DNA of 64,000 bases from Halalkalibacter urbisdiaboli (GCF_002156385.1 NZ_MVJM01000002.1:827816-891815); one strand, 5' to 3'. Counted from the stretch's first letter, positions 26,714 to 36,408 are shown. Program-made: numbers and translations. Notes: generated by a model from the sequence alone, not told the origin.

Positions 26714-28015
26714 TCAATTATGCTTTCCTTTACGAGACCAAATGACCACTGGAATAACGAATAGTGAAAGGAGAGCGCCAGCAAGAGATAAGGTAGCAAA
26801 ACTAGTATAAGCGACAACTACACCTGAAACTGCTCCACCCGCTGCTCCAGACAGAGCGACTAAAACATCGGCAGACCCTTGCGTCTTTGCACGAGTAGAA
26901 GTTGCATCAACGATGATCGCTGTACCGCTAATTAAACCAAAGTTCCAGCCAAGCCCTAGTAAAATGAGTGCAACATTGAGTAGTAGCATTGAATCAGCTG
27001 GCCCAAAAGCACCTAGCATACCGGAAGCTAGTAATGTAGTAGCCGCAGCAATTGACATAGCCGTACGTCCAATTTTGTCAACAAGGAAGCCCGTTACGAT
27101 TGAGGGAAGGAACATAGCTCCAATGTGAAAACCAATGACGACCCCTACCTCATTTAAACCATGGCCATAGTGCCCCATATGAATTGGTGTCATTGTCATA
27201 ATAGCCATCATGACAAATTGAGTTAAGACCATAATGATCGTTCCAGCAACCATGCCTCGTTTTTCTCGCATAGGTACTTTCGTCTGCTTTTCTGAAAGTG
27301 CAAGATTTTGTTCAGTGTTCTTAACATCCGCCAGTGCTTTAGCAATAATGAAAGGATCGGGACGAAGTAAGGCGTAAATAACCAAGCCAGCAAGAATATA
27401 GGCTACGGCTGCTAGAATGAATGGTCCCGCTAGTGCAGGAACTCCAATGAACTGTGCAAAATCACCCAATACATTTACTAAGTTAGGTCCGGCTACAGCA
27501 CCAAAAGTCGTCGATACCATAGCCATACTAATCGCAGTTCCTCGTTGCTTCGCACTTGCAAGATCCGTGCCTGCATAACGTGCTAGTAAGTTTGTTGCGG
27601 TTCCGGCACCATAGATTAGCAGTGAAGCAAATAAAAGAAAAATACTATGAATGAATGCCGCAGTTACAACACCGACCGCACCAATACCTCCTGCCAAAAA
27701 CCCAGTTACAAGCCCCGTACGCCGTCCATAGCGTTGAGAAAGTCGTCCTACAAGTAGTGCAGCAGCCGCAGAACCTAAAGTAAATAACGCAGTAGGAATT
27801 CCTGTCAGACTATCTGTCCCTAGCATGTCTTGTGCCAGAAGTGCTCCGACAGTTACCCCCGCAGCAAGACCAGCTCCACCAAAGATTTGTGATATGACAA
27901 TGATTAATAACGTCCGTCTATACAATTGTTTTTGCTTTTCTGGGGAATCAATGTAACGTTGTAACCAAGCTGGTTGACGTTCAATAGCCTTTGAACCTTC
28001 CGCTCTATCCAACAT
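26714..28015 (-). CDS. MFS transporter
   Basis: 433 aa with about twelve hydrophobic segments and a central cytoplasmic loop (about 225-250). The signature RLSQRYGRRTGLVTGF lies after helix 2 (about 90-105) and VDKIGRTAMSI after helix 8. Major facilitator proton-driven exporter or importer; the substrate cannot be told. 123 bases upstream of the DHODH-like gene on the same strand, so possibly the first gene of a three-gene transcription unit. Confidence 0.87.
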   Translation of the reverse strand: MLDRAEGSKAIERQPAWLQRYIDSPEKQKQLYRRTLLIIVISQIFGGAGLAAGVTVGALLAQDMLGTDSLTGIPTALFTLGSAAAALLVGRLSQRYGRRTGLVTGFLAGGIGAVGVVTAAFIHSIFLLFASLLIYGAGTATNLLARYAGTDLASAKQRGTAISMAMVSTTFGAVAGPNLVNVLGDFAQFIGVPALAGPFILAAVAYILAGLVIYALLRPDPFIIAKALADVKNTEQNLALSEKQTKVPMREKRGMVAGTIIMVLTQFVMMAIMTMTPIHMGHYGHGLNEVGVVIGFHIGAMFLPSIVTGFLVDKIGRTAMSIAAATTLLASGMLGAFGPADSMLLLNVALILLGLGWNFGLISGTAIIVDATSTRAKTQGSADVLVALSGAAGGAVSGVVVAYTSFATLSLAGALLSLFVIPVVIWSRKGKHN

Positions 28016-28104
28016 GAGTGTTCCTGCCTTTCCGGGCTCTAATTTAATTGTAGTAAAAAAGCGTCCCCACCTCGTGTAGAAACGCCTGTCGTTTTATTCT
28101 ACTA

Positions 28105-28620
28105 TTATAGATATTTTGTCTTAATAATGTGCATATGATGGGCTTCATGACCTGCGATGATAAAAGCAGCTGCGCGTGCCGACAACGGATGCCCATTAAA
28201 CTCACCACGGCGAAGTAACGCTTGCTCGCTCAAATTACGAATAAGCGTAAGCGTAGATTGCCGGACCGCTGAGAAGTCTTCAAGTACATTTACTAATGGT
28301 ATATCGTCTAAAGCAGCAGACTCCGTGAAGATATCACGGTCATAACCTGAAAATTCGTGCGCATCCCCTCTTGCAATCCGAAGAATGCGATAATTCCATA
28401 ACCTTTCGACGTCAGCTATATGTCCAATAACCGTTTTAAGTGACCACTTGCCTTCCGCATACTTGTATAGAGATTGTTGTTCCGATAAATCTTTCAGCAA
28501 TAACATCGACTCATCATGTTGGTCCCGCAAAATAGTCAACAGATTTCCGTCGGGAACCAATTTGATATAGGTCTCACCCCTTGGATGAAACTCGTCTGAA
28601 TTAGGTCTCATCATCATCAT
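28105..28620 (-). CDS. DinB-family protein
   Basis: 171 aa, four-helix bundle. KWSLKTVIGHIADVERLWNYRI (first metal His, about 68) and AGHEAHHMHIIK (two more His, about 157-164) give the three-His metal site of DinB/YfiT enzymes, many of which are thiol transferases. Four ATG codons in a row follow GGGAGGTT, so the exact start is ambiguous by up to three residues; the third is best spaced. A second family member lies at 53544. Confidence 0.85.
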   Translation of the reverse strand: MMMMRPNSDEFHPRGETYIKLVPDGNLLTILRDQHDESMLLLKDLSEQQSLYKYAEGKWSLKTVIGHIADVERLWNYRILRIARGDAHEFSGYDRDIFTESAALDDIPLVNVLEDFSAVRQSTLTLIRNLSEQALLRRGEFNGHPLSARAAAFIIAGHEAHHMHIIKTKYL

Positions 28621-28641
28621 AACCTCCCGAGTAAGTTCAAC

Positions 28642-29034
28642 TTAAGATATAGCAACAAAAAAGCATAATATAAAGGCAATACTTGATAGCGGTGTCATCA
28701 TATATCTTTCTTTCTCACTCTTTGATAGTAGATTGGCTATTGTATTTATACCAAGAAAAATAGTAAATACCCAGACTAATATATGAGTAGGGAAAAAGGT
28801 AAAACCAACTGAGATTACATTAGCATGTTGCAGGAAAAGAAAGCCCATAAATAAAAGAATGATAGCATTCCCTGCACTAACAAGACGTAACCGTTTTGGT
28901 AAAACTTTATAATAGCCCCCCATTGCCGCTTCGCCTAAAGGATAACCAAGGGAAAGTAGTACTTGAAAAGCTGCGACGAACAAAAAAATAACGGCAACAC
29001 TAATTGACGCTACGTACACCCAGTCAGCCTCCAT
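28642..29034 (-). CDS. Four-helix membrane protein, unknown
   Basis: 130 aa with four hydrophobic segments (about 8-28, 52-70, 78-98, 110-128). The loop LGYPLGEAAMGGYYKVLPKRLR between helices 1 and 2 is distinctive and recurs in uncharacterised Bacillus membrane proteins. Same strand and 21 bases upstream of the DinB gene, so possibly co-transcribed. RBS GGAGG is close before the ATG. Confidence 0.6.
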   Translation of the reverse strand: MEADWVYVASISVAVIFLFVAAFQVLLSLGYPLGEAAMGGYYKVLPKRLRLVSAGNAIILLFMGFLFLQHANVISVGFTFFPTHILVWVFTIFLGINTIANLLSKSEKERYMMTPLSSIAFILCFFVAIS

Positions 29035-29159
29035 ACATTACCTCCTTCATTAATAGCCTCTTAAAATATAACACAAGTTTTACCAATTATATACAATAAA
29101 AAATGTCATACGAAAAATATGACAACGGACAACCGATTAGAAAGGATTAAAGATCTGCA

Positions 29160-29594
29160 TCACTTACCATCTAAAGGATAATAACCACCTTCGCCTGTAC
29201 TAATGTAGGATGTTCCTGCAATGACTTCCTCATCATAAACAAAAACCGAAACATAAACATCTCCGGACTCGACCTCGTTTAGAGGATGATTTACAACATG
29301 GAATTGGACTACATCGATTTTCTTACCAGCATACTCATGTGGTTTTGTACGTTGAACTGCCCATATTTGACTATGTGGTAGTTCATCGATTTCACTCTCC
29401 GTAAATTCATACTTACTGACTCCCAGATATTTAATAATCTCAAAGGATTCCGCTTCAATTTGTTTCTTGGCAATTTCTCCACTTTTGGACAGCTCTTGAG
29501 TGAAATCTATTTTCCTATCTTCCTGTTTGTTGGTAAATTGAGTACATCCTGTAAGTGTTAATATCAATAGGAAAAAAATTAAATACTTGATCAT
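29160..29594 (-). CDS. Lipoprotein, unknown
   Basis: About 144 aa. Signal IKYLIFFLLILTLTGC (Cys about 17). The mature part has WAVQRTKPHEYAGKKIDVVQFHVVNHPL and a C-terminus GTSYISTGEGGYYPLDG. I do not recognise the family by name. Start chosen at MIKYLIFF because GAGGTG lies 5 bases upstream; a longer frame from 29612 overlaps that site. Confidence 0.65.
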   Translation of the reverse strand: MIKYLIFFLLILTLTGCTQFTNKQEDRKIDFTQELSKSGEIAKKQIEAESFEIIKYLGVSKYEFTESEIDELPHSQIWAVQRTKPHEYAGKKIDVVQFHVVNHPLNEVESGDVYVSVFVYDEEVIAGTSYISTGEGGYYPLDGK

Positions 29595-29668
29595 ATGGAC
29601 ACCTCTTAACATAATTGATCGCCTCCTTTTCTTTCACTTAAGCACCTATTACTAAACACGGAAATTAT

Positions 29669-29833
29669 TTAATCGTAAAACTCCATTTGTATTTTTTCCT
29701 GTTTATAATAATCCAATCTATCTTGTAAGTTACCTGTATGAAATTCAAACTTGTGACCATCTGGGTCAGTAAAGTAAATAGACTTTTTATCCCTTTCGTC
29801 TAATTTACCTATTTGCAAGGGACCCCCAGCTTT
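29669..29833 (-). pseudogene. fosB: C-terminal remnant of fosB (fosfomycin thiol transferase)
   Basis: About 54 codons ending at a TAA read [17 protein letters not shown], then [17 protein letters not shown]. This is the C-terminal part of FosB (VOC fold), which adds bacillithiol to fosfomycin; the glutamate in KFEFH is a metal ligand. The N-terminal two thirds (about 90 aa with the other ligands) are absent. The break lies right before the promoter of germination operon 2, so the operon or its flank replaced the 5' part. No function expected. Confidence 0.8.
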
Positions 29834-29862
29834 GTATTATATAAGTTTTTATGAAGATAATA
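29833..29862 (+). promoter_or_regulatory. Candidate forespore (sigma-G-like) promoter of germination operon 2
   Basis: TGTATT (29833-29838), a 17-base spacer, and GATAATA (29856-29862), close to the sigma-G pattern TGMATA / CATAMTA. It lies 22 bases before the gerA start, leaving room only for the RBS. Tentative. Confidence 0.35.
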
Positions 29863-29884
29863 CCAGTGAGGAGGTTTACTAATC

Positions 29885-31528
29885 ATGAATTTTATTAAGA
29901 ATATTTCGAAACTAAAGGGTAAACATAACGGCTCAAAAAGACAATTTCACTCCCCTAAAAATAATAAATTCAGTTTAAATAAAGTTAGTGAAGAAGCTAT
30001 TTCTGAAAATGTAGATTTAAACAAAACAAAAATAAAAGAGATTTTCAAGTCAGATATGGACTTAATTATTAGGGGATTCCAAACACTGAACAATAAAAAG
30101 GCTGTAGTTGTCTTTATCCAGAGTTTAGTTAATAAAGAAGTCATAAATAGAGATATTTTAGAACCCCTTATGAATTTTAAGCTTCAGGATCATTCGCTTA
30201 ATGATTTTACTGCTTCTAATACAAAAAATGAAGTTTTGACAAAAATCTTACATCATAACGGGGTGAGTTGTGCAGACACATTTTCAAATGTTGTTAACTC
30301 AATTTTACTCGGTTGTACCGTTGTTATTATTGATGATCTGACCGAAGCCTTCATTATAGATACTCACAAACAAGAAAAAAGAAGTATTACTCAACCAGAG
30401 CAGGAGAGAGTAATTCGCGGACCCCGAGAAGGGTTTATTGAACAGCTTGATACGAATATATCTCTGTTACGTTATCGATTACCTGTACCTGATTTTAGAA
30501 TAAAAGAAATGGCGATAGGAGAAATAACTAAAAGTAAGGTAGTCGTATTATTTTTGGAGAATATTGCAAATGGAGACCTAGTAAAAGAGGTAGAAAATCG
30601 GCTCCAGCAGATACAAATTGATCGTATTTTAGATTCTGGCTATATTGAAGAACTAATTCAAGATAATCCAAAGTCACCTTTTCCCCAGATTCAAAATACG
30701 GAACGTCCTGATAAGGTTGTTGGAGCTCTATTAGAAGGAAGGGTTGCTATTATGGTAAACGGTTCACCTTTTGCCTTAATTGCTCCTGCTACCTTTAATC
30801 AATTCTTACAGACAGTAGAGGATTACAATGAAAGATCTTTATATTCAAGTTTAATACGGATGATCCGTCAATTATCTCTAATATTGTCCTTTGTCATTCC
30901 TTCGGTTTATGTAGCTGTAATTTCGTTTCATCCAGAGTTAATTCCTACGCGCTATATGGTAGCGGTTACTGGAGGTAGAGCCGGTGTCCCGGTAATTATA
31001 GCAATTGAAGTTTTTTTGATGGAAATCATTATGGAAGTTCTACGGGAGGCTACGATTAGAATGCCACAACTTATTGGTGGCGCATTAAGTATCGTTGGAG
31101 TTCTTATCATTGGGCAAGCGTCAGTGGAAGCTGGGTTTATTAGCCCATTTACAGTAGTTATAATTGCTCTCACTACATTAAGTTCATTTACGACTCCAGC
31201 ATATAATCTAGCGGTCACTATTAGAATTTTAAGATTTCCATTGCTAATTTTTTCATCAGCTTTTGGGCTTTTCGGATTAATGATGTGCCTAATCCTCATC
31301 ATTAATCACATGCTATCACTGAAATCTTTTGGTCTCCCCTACATGAGCCCATTTTCACCTAGTAATTGGGATGAATTAAAGGATTCTTTCATTCGATCGC
31401 CTATTCGCTGGTTATTAGATCGTCCGGAAAGCTTAAGGCCTAAAAACCGGAGAAGAGCTACAGATATAGACTTTGAACATGGGGAGCCATTAGACGATAG
31501 CAGGAAAAGAGCAAGGAGTGAGGAGTAA
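29885..31528 (+). CDS. Spore germination protein, GerAA type (second set)
   Basis: A subunit of a second germinant receptor, 547 aa. The N-terminal extension is long and basic (about 1-40). The soluble domain contains VIRGPREGFIEQLDTNISLLRYRL (about 176-199) and ILDSGYIEELIQDNPKSPFPQIQNTERPDKV. The membrane half has about five hydrophobic segments and ALSIVGVLIIGQASVEAGFISP. The protein is clearly a homologue, not a recent copy, of the operon 1 protein. GAGGAGG lies 10 bases before the ATG. The stop shares a base with the gerB start (TAATG). Confidence 0.93.
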   Translation: MNFIKNISKLKGKHNGSKRQFHSPKNNKFSLNKVSEEAISENVDLNKTKIKEIFKSDMDLIIRGFQTLNNKKAVVVFIQSLVNKEVINRDILEPLMNFKLQDHSLNDFTASNTKNEVLTKILHHNGVSCADTFSNVVNSILLGCTVVIIDDLTEAFIIDTHKQEKRSITQPEQERVIRGPREGFIEQLDTNISLLRYRLPVPDFRIKEMAIGEITKSKVVVLFLENIANGDLVKEVENRLQQIQIDRILDSGYIEELIQDNPKSPFPQIQNTERPDKVVGALLEGRVAIMVNGSPFALIAPATFNQFLQTVEDYNERSLYSSLIRMIRQLSLILSFVIPSVYVAVISFHPELIPTRYMVAVTGGRAGVPVIIAIEVFLMEIIMEVLREATIRMPQLIGGALSIVGVLIIGQASVEAGFISPFTVVIIALTTLSSFTTPAYNLAVTIRILRFPLLIFSSAFGLFGLMMCLILIINHMLSLKSFGLPYMSPFSPSNWDELKDSFIRSPIRWLLDRPESLRPKNRRRATDIDFEHGEPLDDSRKRARSEE

Positions 31529-32661
31529 TGAAAACAATTATGAATGTAGAGGAAATAAAATCAGAACAAATTACAATCATGCAAACTATTGCTATCATCA
31601 TGAACACCATGATTGGTGTGAGTATACTTTCTCTCCCTCGACTATCAGGTATAGTTGTAGGGAAGGGCATTATATTTTCTATTTTAATTGCTATTCTGAT
31701 TTCATTAGTTGGGATTTTTATTCTTTCTCGTCTAGTCGCAAATTTTCCTACGCTGTCTTTTATTGAATTGTCTGATCATTTAATTGGCAAACCGTTAAGC
31801 AGATTTTTCGGAATAACAATTGTTCTCTTAATTATTTTCTTAACATCAATGGTAGCAAGAGAATTCTCAAGTATGATGAATACAACAATGTTATTGGAGA
31901 CTCCTATCTTTGTGACAACATTGATGATATTTATCGTTGTTGCCATATCTGTCAGGAATGATATCTCCACCTTTGCACACATCCATTTTTTTTACCTACC
32001 ATGTATTATCATACCGATTATTTTCTTAATTCTTATTCTGTTAAAGGATGTGGAAACCATCAATTTACTTCCCATTTTTGACAGAGAACAATATTCTTTG
32101 CAACTTTTGTTTCTAGAAGGAATTAAGATTGCTGGGCTTCCTTTTATGCAAATCGGTACTTTTATAATAAGTTTGACAGTCCCTTTTATGGTCGATAAGA
32201 AGCAAGCTACTAAAGGGAGCTTTATTGGAGTAACTACTGCAGGGATATTTATATTAATAATCACTTTAATTACGATAGCTGTTTTAGGAATAGAAACAGT
32301 TAAAATAGAAACTTGGCCCATGTTAATTTTAGCGAGAATGATTGAGCTTCCAGGAGAAATATTTGACCGGATGGATATTATCTTTTTATTAGTTTGGATT
32401 CTTTCTGGTTTTACTACTATATTTTCCTGCTATTTTTTATCCGCCTACACTGCTAGTAGAGTGTTTAAGTTAAAAAGTCATCGTTCTATAACTTTTATTT
32501 TATTACCAATTTTTATTGTATTAACTTTACTTCCTCATAATATAGTGGACGTTTATCATTTTATGAATTTTGGACAATATGGTTTAATTCTTACCATCAT
32601 TTATCCTTTCCTACTCTACATCATTTCTTTATTTAGAAATGGGAAAGGTGTAAGATTATGA
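31528..32661 (+). CDS. Spore germination protein, GerAB/APC-type (second set)
   Basis: B subunit, 377 aa with about ten hydrophobic segments. IMNTMIGVSILSLPRLSGIVVGKG (about 24-47) is the helix 1 region typical of the family. Translationally coupled at both ends: TAATG with gerA and ATGA with gerC. Very rich in Ile, so its codon texture differs from that of neighbouring soluble genes, as expected for a membrane protein. Confidence 0.92.
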   Translation: MKTIMNVEEIKSEQITIMQTIAIIMNTMIGVSILSLPRLSGIVVGKGIIFSILIAILISLVGIFILSRLVANFPTLSFIELSDHLIGKPLSRFFGITIVLLIIFLTSMVAREFSSMMNTTMLLETPIFVTTLMIFIVVAISVRNDISTFAHIHFFYLPCIIIPIIFLILILLKDVETINLLPIFDREQYSLQLLFLEGIKIAGLPFMQIGTFIISLTVPFMVDKKQATKGSFIGVTTAGIFILIITLITIAVLGIETVKIETWPMLILARMIELPGEIFDRMDIIFLLVWILSGFTTIFSCYFLSAYTASRVFKLKSHRSITFILLPIFIVLTLLPHNIVDVYHFMNFGQYGLILTIIYPFLLYIISLFRNGKGVRL

Positions 32662-33905
32662 ATCGAATTAATAAAAATCAGATAACTATAACGTATACGT
32701 TAAGAATTTTCTGGTGTGCAATGCTCCTTTTTTTAATAACTGGCTGTTGGGATCGATATGAAATCGAAGAGAGAGCAACTATTCTTGCAATTTCCATAGA
32801 TAAGGTGAAAGTGGAAGAAGAGGAGATAAGCAGTACTCATCCAGAAGGTATGGAACTTTTAGATAAAGAAGATTTTTATAAAATTTCTGCCCAAATAGCA
32901 GTACCAGGAAGAATTCCTCTGGGCGCTACTCGCGGGGACATAGGTGGTGGTGGTGGGAGTACTCAAGAGAAAGTCCTTGTTTTATCAGCGAAAGGACATA
33001 CCCTTTCTGACGCAATTGAAAATATGCAAAAGAAAGTTGTTCACCCTATTTTCCTGGGACAGCTTCAAGTCGTAATTATGTCAAAGAAAGTTGCATCAGA
33101 AAATATTCAAGAAGTAAATGAATATTTTCGCAGGAAGGCAGAAATTAGAAGGACTTTATGGATGGCCGTAATCGAAGACAATGCTGAACAAGTAATGAAT
33201 ATTGCCCCAAAATTGGAACGTGTTCCTGCTTTATTTATATCCTACTCTTTCAAACAAGCAGTAGCAATGGGAAAATTACCGAATGGGAATGTAGGTGTCT
33301 TCTGGTCAAGAATTGATGCAATCGGTCAAGACGCCTTTTTACCCTATATTAGTATTCAGGAGAAAGATACAATTCAAATTGATGGACTTGCTTATTTTAA
33401 GGGAGATGCTTATGTTGGTCGAACAAAACCTTATCAAATAGCTTATTTTATTGGGATTACGGGTGATAATCCAGGAGGCGCAAACCATTTGATCCCACTT
33501 AAAGAAAAAGATAGTCTTGTCATGCTCCAAACCACTTTTAGAAAATCTAATTATGTCGTTAAGATGATAGATGACAAACCTCAGGTCACTGTTCAAGTCG
33601 AATTAATTGGAATAATAAATGAGGTGATTGGAGAAAACATAGATATAAGTAAGCCAGAAGTTATTGAATTAATCCGTACTGAAGCTAAAGACTTTTTAAC
33701 AGAAGAATTTAAAAAAGTAATTAAGGAAACTCAGGAAAAGGAATCAGACATCTTTGGATTTGGGAAGTATATTCAAGCTAAACATCCCCAGTTTTGGAAT
33801 GAACAAATTAAGTCAAATAGTGATTACAGTAAGTACTATAAAAACTTAAGCGTTGATATTAATATTGATATTAATATCACAAGATTAGGTATGAAAGCAC
33901 AATAA
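32658..33905 (+). CDS. Spore germination lipoprotein, Ger(x)C family (second set)
   Basis: C subunit, 415 aa. Signal with lipobox LITGC (Cys about 30) followed by WDRYEIEERATILAISIDK, the family hallmark. A glycine-rich insertion (about 88-100, GDIGGGGGST) lies in the first domain. KKVVHPIFLGQLQVVIMSKK follows, then a C-terminal domain with GFGKYIQAKHPQFWNEQ. The last gene of operon 2; order is A-B-C, unlike operon 1. No D gene follows. Confidence 0.92.
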   Translation: MNRINKNQITITYTLRIFWCAMLLFLITGCWDRYEIEERATILAISIDKVKVEEEEISSTHPEGMELLDKEDFYKISAQIAVPGRIPLGATRGDIGGGGGSTQEKVLVLSAKGHTLSDAIENMQKKVVHPIFLGQLQVVIMSKKVASENIQEVNEYFRRKAEIRRTLWMAVIEDNAEQVMNIAPKLERVPALFISYSFKQAVAMGKLPNGNVGVFWSRIDAIGQDAFLPYISIQEKDTIQIDGLAYFKGDAYVGRTKPYQIAYFIGITGDNPGGANHLIPLKEKDSLVMLQTTFRKSNYVVKMIDDKPQVTVQVELIGIINEVIGENIDISKPEVIELIRTEAKDFLTEEFKKVIKETQEKESDIFGFGKYIQAKHPQFWNEQIKSNSDYSKYYKNLSVDINIDINITRLGMKAQ

Positions 33906-34377
33906 TCATCTTGCATATCTATTTTAAGTTTGACTAGGTTGCTCAATTTTATATTTGAAGTTTCACTATTATGTCAGGTACAATGTAGATTCATTTGTAA
34001 CTATACTTATTTCTGCAATTATCCTGCAAGAGCAAACGATATTTGTTCAAAATGCTTAGTGGTGTCAACTTTTCAAAATTATTAAACCAGCTAAATAATG
34101 TAGAAAAACAGTGGGAAGCAATCATTTCCCACTGTTTTGTATTTTAAAGTGTACTTAGGAACACCACTCGGTCTAGTTTGATCACATCAAAAATGCTGTG
34201 TACTTGTTGTAATAACGACGAATTTAATTAATTTAAAGGAGATTAGTTTAAATTACGAGCTCAGAGCTTTGGACATCCCTGATATTCTTGTTGAACTTTA
34301 ATATGACCGATCATAATTAACTGGTGTCTATCGATTCCTTTACTTACGAAAAGTAAATTACCTGTGCTGAAATCCCC
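33906..34377. other. Intergenic region after germination operon 2
   Basis: About 470 bases without a convincing gene. It holds one terminator hairpin at 34106-34142. The remainder is AT-rich with short frames and no RBS. Confidence 0.5.
34106..34142 (+). terminator. Rho-independent terminator
   Basis: AAACAGTGGGAA pairs with TTCCCACTGTTT around GCAATCAT, followed by TGTATTTT. It is about 200 bases after the last germination gene and in the correct direction to end that operon. Confidence 0.7.
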
Positions 34378-35043
34378 TCATACTAGCTGTGTCCGCATCC
34401 TTTGATTTAATAATTCCTTAACCGTTTGTACAGTATTTTCTACAAACTCATCGACTTCATATGACGTAAGATAAATAAACTCGTGGTCATCGGAAATCGT
34501 CCGACTATGATAAAAATTAGTAATATTTCTAATCTGTTCAAGTGTCTGACCCTGTGGAAAGAAACTCAAATACTCTGGAAAATCAGTAATGTGTTGAAAC
34601 TCTTTCCAAAAAATATTATCTTTATGATTTTTAAGATATAAAAAATCTAAACCGTACCAATCTCTCTTAACTAGATTAATATATTCAGGAGTATTTAGTA
34701 TTTCTTGGTACACTTTTTCTTTTTTCTTTTGCTCGATGAATTCAATCCATTCCTCATCAGTCAACAAATGTATGTAATATCCAAGATAATAGGAAAATTC
34801 ACTAGATAAACTCTCTTTTTCGTCACTAAGATATTTTTGGTAAAAAGAATCAGAGTTAATTTTTCCCTCAATCTCGAAATGCGTAATCTCTTTTGGAGGT
34901 GTGGGTTTACCATTTTCTCCGATAAGTCCACAATCTGGACCAATATTACCAACCAAAAAATCAATTGTTGAAACAGGAAGTTCTTTTATTAATAATTCTT
35001 CAGCAATCCTAAAGTGTGTAACCCAAGTAGCCAAATTGTTCAC
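34378..35043 (-). CDS. Zinc-dependent phospholipase C-like protein
   Basis: 221 aa, predominantly helical, no signal peptide. WVTHFRIAEELL (about 7-18), FLVGNIGPDCG (about 29-39), KEITHFE (about 51) and YYLGYYIHLLTDEEW (about 84-98) reproduce the scattered His/Asp metal ligands of the zinc-dependent phospholipase C family that are often annotated as hydrolases in Bacillus. Actual substrate unknown. TAAGGAGTGAACA precedes the ATG. Confidence 0.75.
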   Translation of the reverse strand: MNNLATWVTHFRIAEELLIKELPVSTIDFLVGNIGPDCGLIGENGKPTPPKEITHFEIEGKINSDSFYQKYLSDEKESLSSEFSYYLGYYIHLLTDEEWIEFIEQKKKEKVYQEILNTPEYINLVKRDWYGLDFLYLKNHKDNIFWKEFQHITDFPEYLSFFPQGQTLEQIRNITNFYHSRTISDDHEFIYLTSYEVDEFVENTVQTVKELLNQRMRTQLV

Positions 35044-35295
35044 TCCTTACATGCTTATATATTTTTTCATTGAAAAAGGATTTCGTCCTGATGCATTCAA
35101 TTCCTTTTTTTTGGATGATTAATAATCTAAAATTATGTCAAAGTTGCACTCACCGTAGTTTAAATTTTGCCCCTTATTTAAAGTGGTCCAGTTGTGAAAT
35201 ATCGCTACTTGTGTATATATGGTCATCAATAATTGGGAAATCAAAGCAAATACCATAAATATCCTTTTTATTTATTGAACTATACTCCCTTTAAC

Positions 35296-35420
35296 TTAAC
35301 AATAAAGCTCAGGTTGAATAGCTTTCTTATTTGTTCCATCAAAAATATAGGCAGGTTTTGTCCCAATTACTTTTATACCTTCTCCATCTACAAATAAAGC
35401 TGTTTCTTCTAGTAATGAGA
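35296..35420 (-). pseudogene. C-terminal remnant, possibly of a peptidase E-like (S51) protein
   Basis: About 38 codons ending in TAA contain LEETALFVDGEGIKVIG and then TKPAYIFDG. The pattern E.TALFVDG.G.KVIG..PAY.F resembles the end of S51 peptidase E proteins. No start or upstream half is present before the next gene at 35431. The identification is weak; that it is a broken end of some gene is more secure. Confidence 0.4.
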
Positions 35421-35430
35421 TTTAATCCAA

Positions 35431-36186
35431 TTACTTTTTTAATTTAAAAACTATAAAGTCAGCACACCTAAAGTCTTCTTCAAATGAAGGATATTTTTGT
35501 AACATCTCTATTGATGGCTTCGGTTCTACTATGCCCTCTAAGACAAAACCTATTTTAATTAAAGTATTTATGTAACTCGTTAATGTTCTATGGAATAATA
35601 ACATTTTTTCTTTATCACCTAAACGTTGCTCATAAGCGCCTTCATAAAAGTATTTATCTACGTTCCAATGCAATTTTCTACCGTCCTCTGTTTTCTCCCA
35701 GCCACTTTCTGGGGTAACAAAACAAGGATGTAATATTGAAAAAATAAAATAACCTCCATCCTCTAATAACCGATACATTTCTTGAAATGCTTTTTCATAA
35801 TTTGCAAGGTCTTGGATAACCATATTGGATACTATTAAATCAAAACTTTTATCTTCTAAAGTATTCAAGTCCTCACAATTCCCCTGGCTATAATCAATTA
35901 ACAAATCTTTTGGCGTTCTACTTTTAGCTATTTCTATCATTCTTGGAGAATAATCGACTGCTGTTACAACCGCACAAGACTTGGATAAAATTCTACTAAG
36001 ATACCCTTCACCACATCCAGCATCTAACACTTTTTTATTTTCTACATTTCCCATAAGTGAAAATAAAGTGGGATTTAAAAAGACTTCTTTATGTAGGTCT
36101 CCTTGTTCAGTATGTTTTTTGGAATATGTATCTGCGAAGCTATCCCACCTTTTAATCGCTTCTTCGGTACTGACATTTTGCTTCAT
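35431..36186 (-). CDS. Class I SAM-dependent methyltransferase
   Basis: About 251 aa. Motif I KKVLDAGCGEGYLSRIL (about 53-69), acidic TAVDYSPRMIEIAK (about 77), and motif II-III SFDLIVSNMVIQDLANYEKAFQEMYRLL (about 112-139) with GGYFIFSILHPCF. This is the UbiE/COQ5-like branch of small-molecule methyltransferases. Start chosen at MKQNVSTEE, with TGGAGG 8 bases upstream; a longer frame from 36264 has no RBS. Confidence 0.87.
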   Translation of the reverse strand: MKQNVSTEEAIKRWDSFADTYSKKHTEQGDLHKEVFLNPTLFSLMGNVENKKVLDAGCGEGYLSRILSKSCAVVTAVDYSPRMIEIAKSRTPKDLLIDYSQGNCEDLNTLEDKSFDLIVSNMVIQDLANYEKAFQEMYRLLEDGGYFIFSILHPCFVTPESGWEKTEDGRKLHWNVDKYFYEGAYEQRLGDKEKMLLFHRTLTSYINTLIKIGFVLEGIVEPKPSIEMLQKYPSFEEDFRCADFIVFKLKK

Positions 36187-36408
36187 TTTTAAAACCTCCA
36201 TTGCCTTTAATTTTAAAATTTTCTTAAATATCCTCCACCGTTCATCAAAAAAATTGATTATCACAACTCAATTTTAACACTTATTTCCTTTTGTAATGAT
36301 AAAAAGAAAACACCCCTGCAAAAATTGCAGGAATGCAAGAAAAGGTGTTAGAAATGTCTTCATTGTTCTCAGTAGCTATTAATCGTTTATACAAAAAAAT
36401 ACGTGTCT

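Noticed and set aside
31518-31766. Plus-strand frame of 82 codons inside gerB of operon 2
   Set aside because: Alternative frame of a well-supported gene, with no RBS and unnatural composition.
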